Part shown: in pieces, positions 40,496 to 40,663 of the stretch
Layout: every line of letters starts with the position of its first letter
Position numbering within the stretch: position 1 is the stretch's first letter
From: Microcaldota archaeon
GTDB lineage: Archaea > Micrarchaeota > Micrarchaeia > Micrarchaeales > Micrarchaeaceae
Assembly (NCBI GenBank): GCA_021801905.1
Contig: JAKABJ010000003.1
Coordinates: forward strand, 1-40,663
DNA length: 40,663 nt
Direction: 5' to 3'
Notes under the pieces: generated by a model
Databases searched by the model: none
The model's input: the letters and a program-made list of their open reading frames with translations, nothing else
Told to the model about the DNA's origin: nothing
Position numbers and translations under genes: made by a program

Positions 40496-40624
40496 TTATC
40501 TCTTCTGCAGTCTGCGCAGCCTTCTTACTCTCCTTGCCTTTACCCTGTTAAATTTTGATGTTCTCATATTTATCATCTGCATCTCTCTTTTACGAAGAAG
40601 CCTTTTATAGCTTTCCTTAAACAT
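40496..40624 (-). CDS. small arginine-rich protein
   Basis: A 42-residue ORF, MFKESYKRLLRKREMQMIN..., ending VKARRVRRLRRLQKR; too short for the track. Two in-frame stops lie just upstream, so the ATG at 40624 is the only standard start. The extreme basic charge and the place 135 bp upstream of eS6 on the same strand recall small ribosomal proteins such as eL41, but the sequence is not recognisably one of them. It may bind RNA. Confidence 0.45.
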   Translation of the reverse strand: MFKESYKRLLRKREMQMINMRTSKFNRVKARRVRRLRRLQKR

Positions 40625-40663
40625 GCTTTGTAGTTTGATCAGCTTTTTGTATTATTATTTCAG

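Overview
The window is archaeal chromosome. It encodes an archaeal/eukaryotic-type set of information proteins: an ATP-dependent DNA ligase tail, archaeal DnaG, Hjc resolvase, a Hef-type helicase, Alba, aIF2-gamma, eS6 and eL40. It also carries a geranylgeranyl-reductase-type flavoprotein and HMG-CoA synthase (isoprenoid lipids), archaeal class III prepilins of the KAQSAxxYLxTYGW type, and an intron-containing tRNA-Thr. Many genes have a TATA box about 25 nt before the start codon, so they are leaderless or nearly so; others carry a GGTGA/GTGAT Shine-Dalgarno 4-5 nt before ATG. The base composition is A+T rich, genes are short and tightly packed, and several starts are TTG or GTG. The gene style resembles DPANN archaea of the Micrarchaeota (ARMAN-like) group; that placement is inference from remembered gene style, not a search.

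Layout. 1-4.9 kb: ligase tail, a leaderless winged-helix protein, a secretion-ATPase homologue with ruined nucleotide motifs, tRNA-His, geranylgeranyl reductase and an MFS transporter. 4.9-8.6 kb: a 9-codon ORF convergent with a two-HTH Lrp-like regulator, a structured intergenic region with a small ORF, a TPR-AAA ATPase and tRNA-Ile. 8.6-15.3 kb: AMMECR1, RNase HI, a beta-CASP metallo-beta-lactamase nuclease, thioredoxin, surface proteins including a pilin-LamG protein, two unknown genes around an array of TGCAAA motifs, and tRNA-Thr with an intron. 15.3-21.3 kb: flippase, TrpRS, a second pilin, an eL40-HTH-DUF2666-like cluster and HMG-CoA synthase. 21.3-24.2 kb: the second Lrp-like paralogue, again with a short convergent ORF, small ORFs including a one-finger zinc protein, tRNA-Gly, an RNHCP protein and tRNA-Phe. 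24.2-30.5 kb: Hef-type helicase, an ABC exporter pair, an isochorismatase-fold protein lacking its cysteine, Hjc and DnaG. 30.6-35.7 kb: a compact operon of PadR-like regulator, ABC ATPase, ABC-2 permease, CARDB-type surface protein and an unknown protein. 35.7-40.7 kb: a tandem Alba protein, AspRS, a DHH phosphoesterase, then on the minus strand a small Arg-rich protein, eS6 and aIF2-gamma.

Most interesting signals. (1) Two paralogous Lrp-like proteins with a transposase-like N-terminal module, each with a promoter, a very short Met-Gly-Gly ORF and a T-rich tail converging on its 3' end. (2) A catalytically dead secretion ATPase relative. (3) A promoter-linked run of hairpins at 6.6 kb that looks like a small RNA. 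(4) A fused Alba-Alba protein. (5) aIF2-gamma with altered G4 and G5 guanine-recognition motifs. (6) A regulator/exporter/surface-protein operon with a tandem 16-bp operator-like repeat. No CRISPR array, insertion sequence or rRNA was seen.
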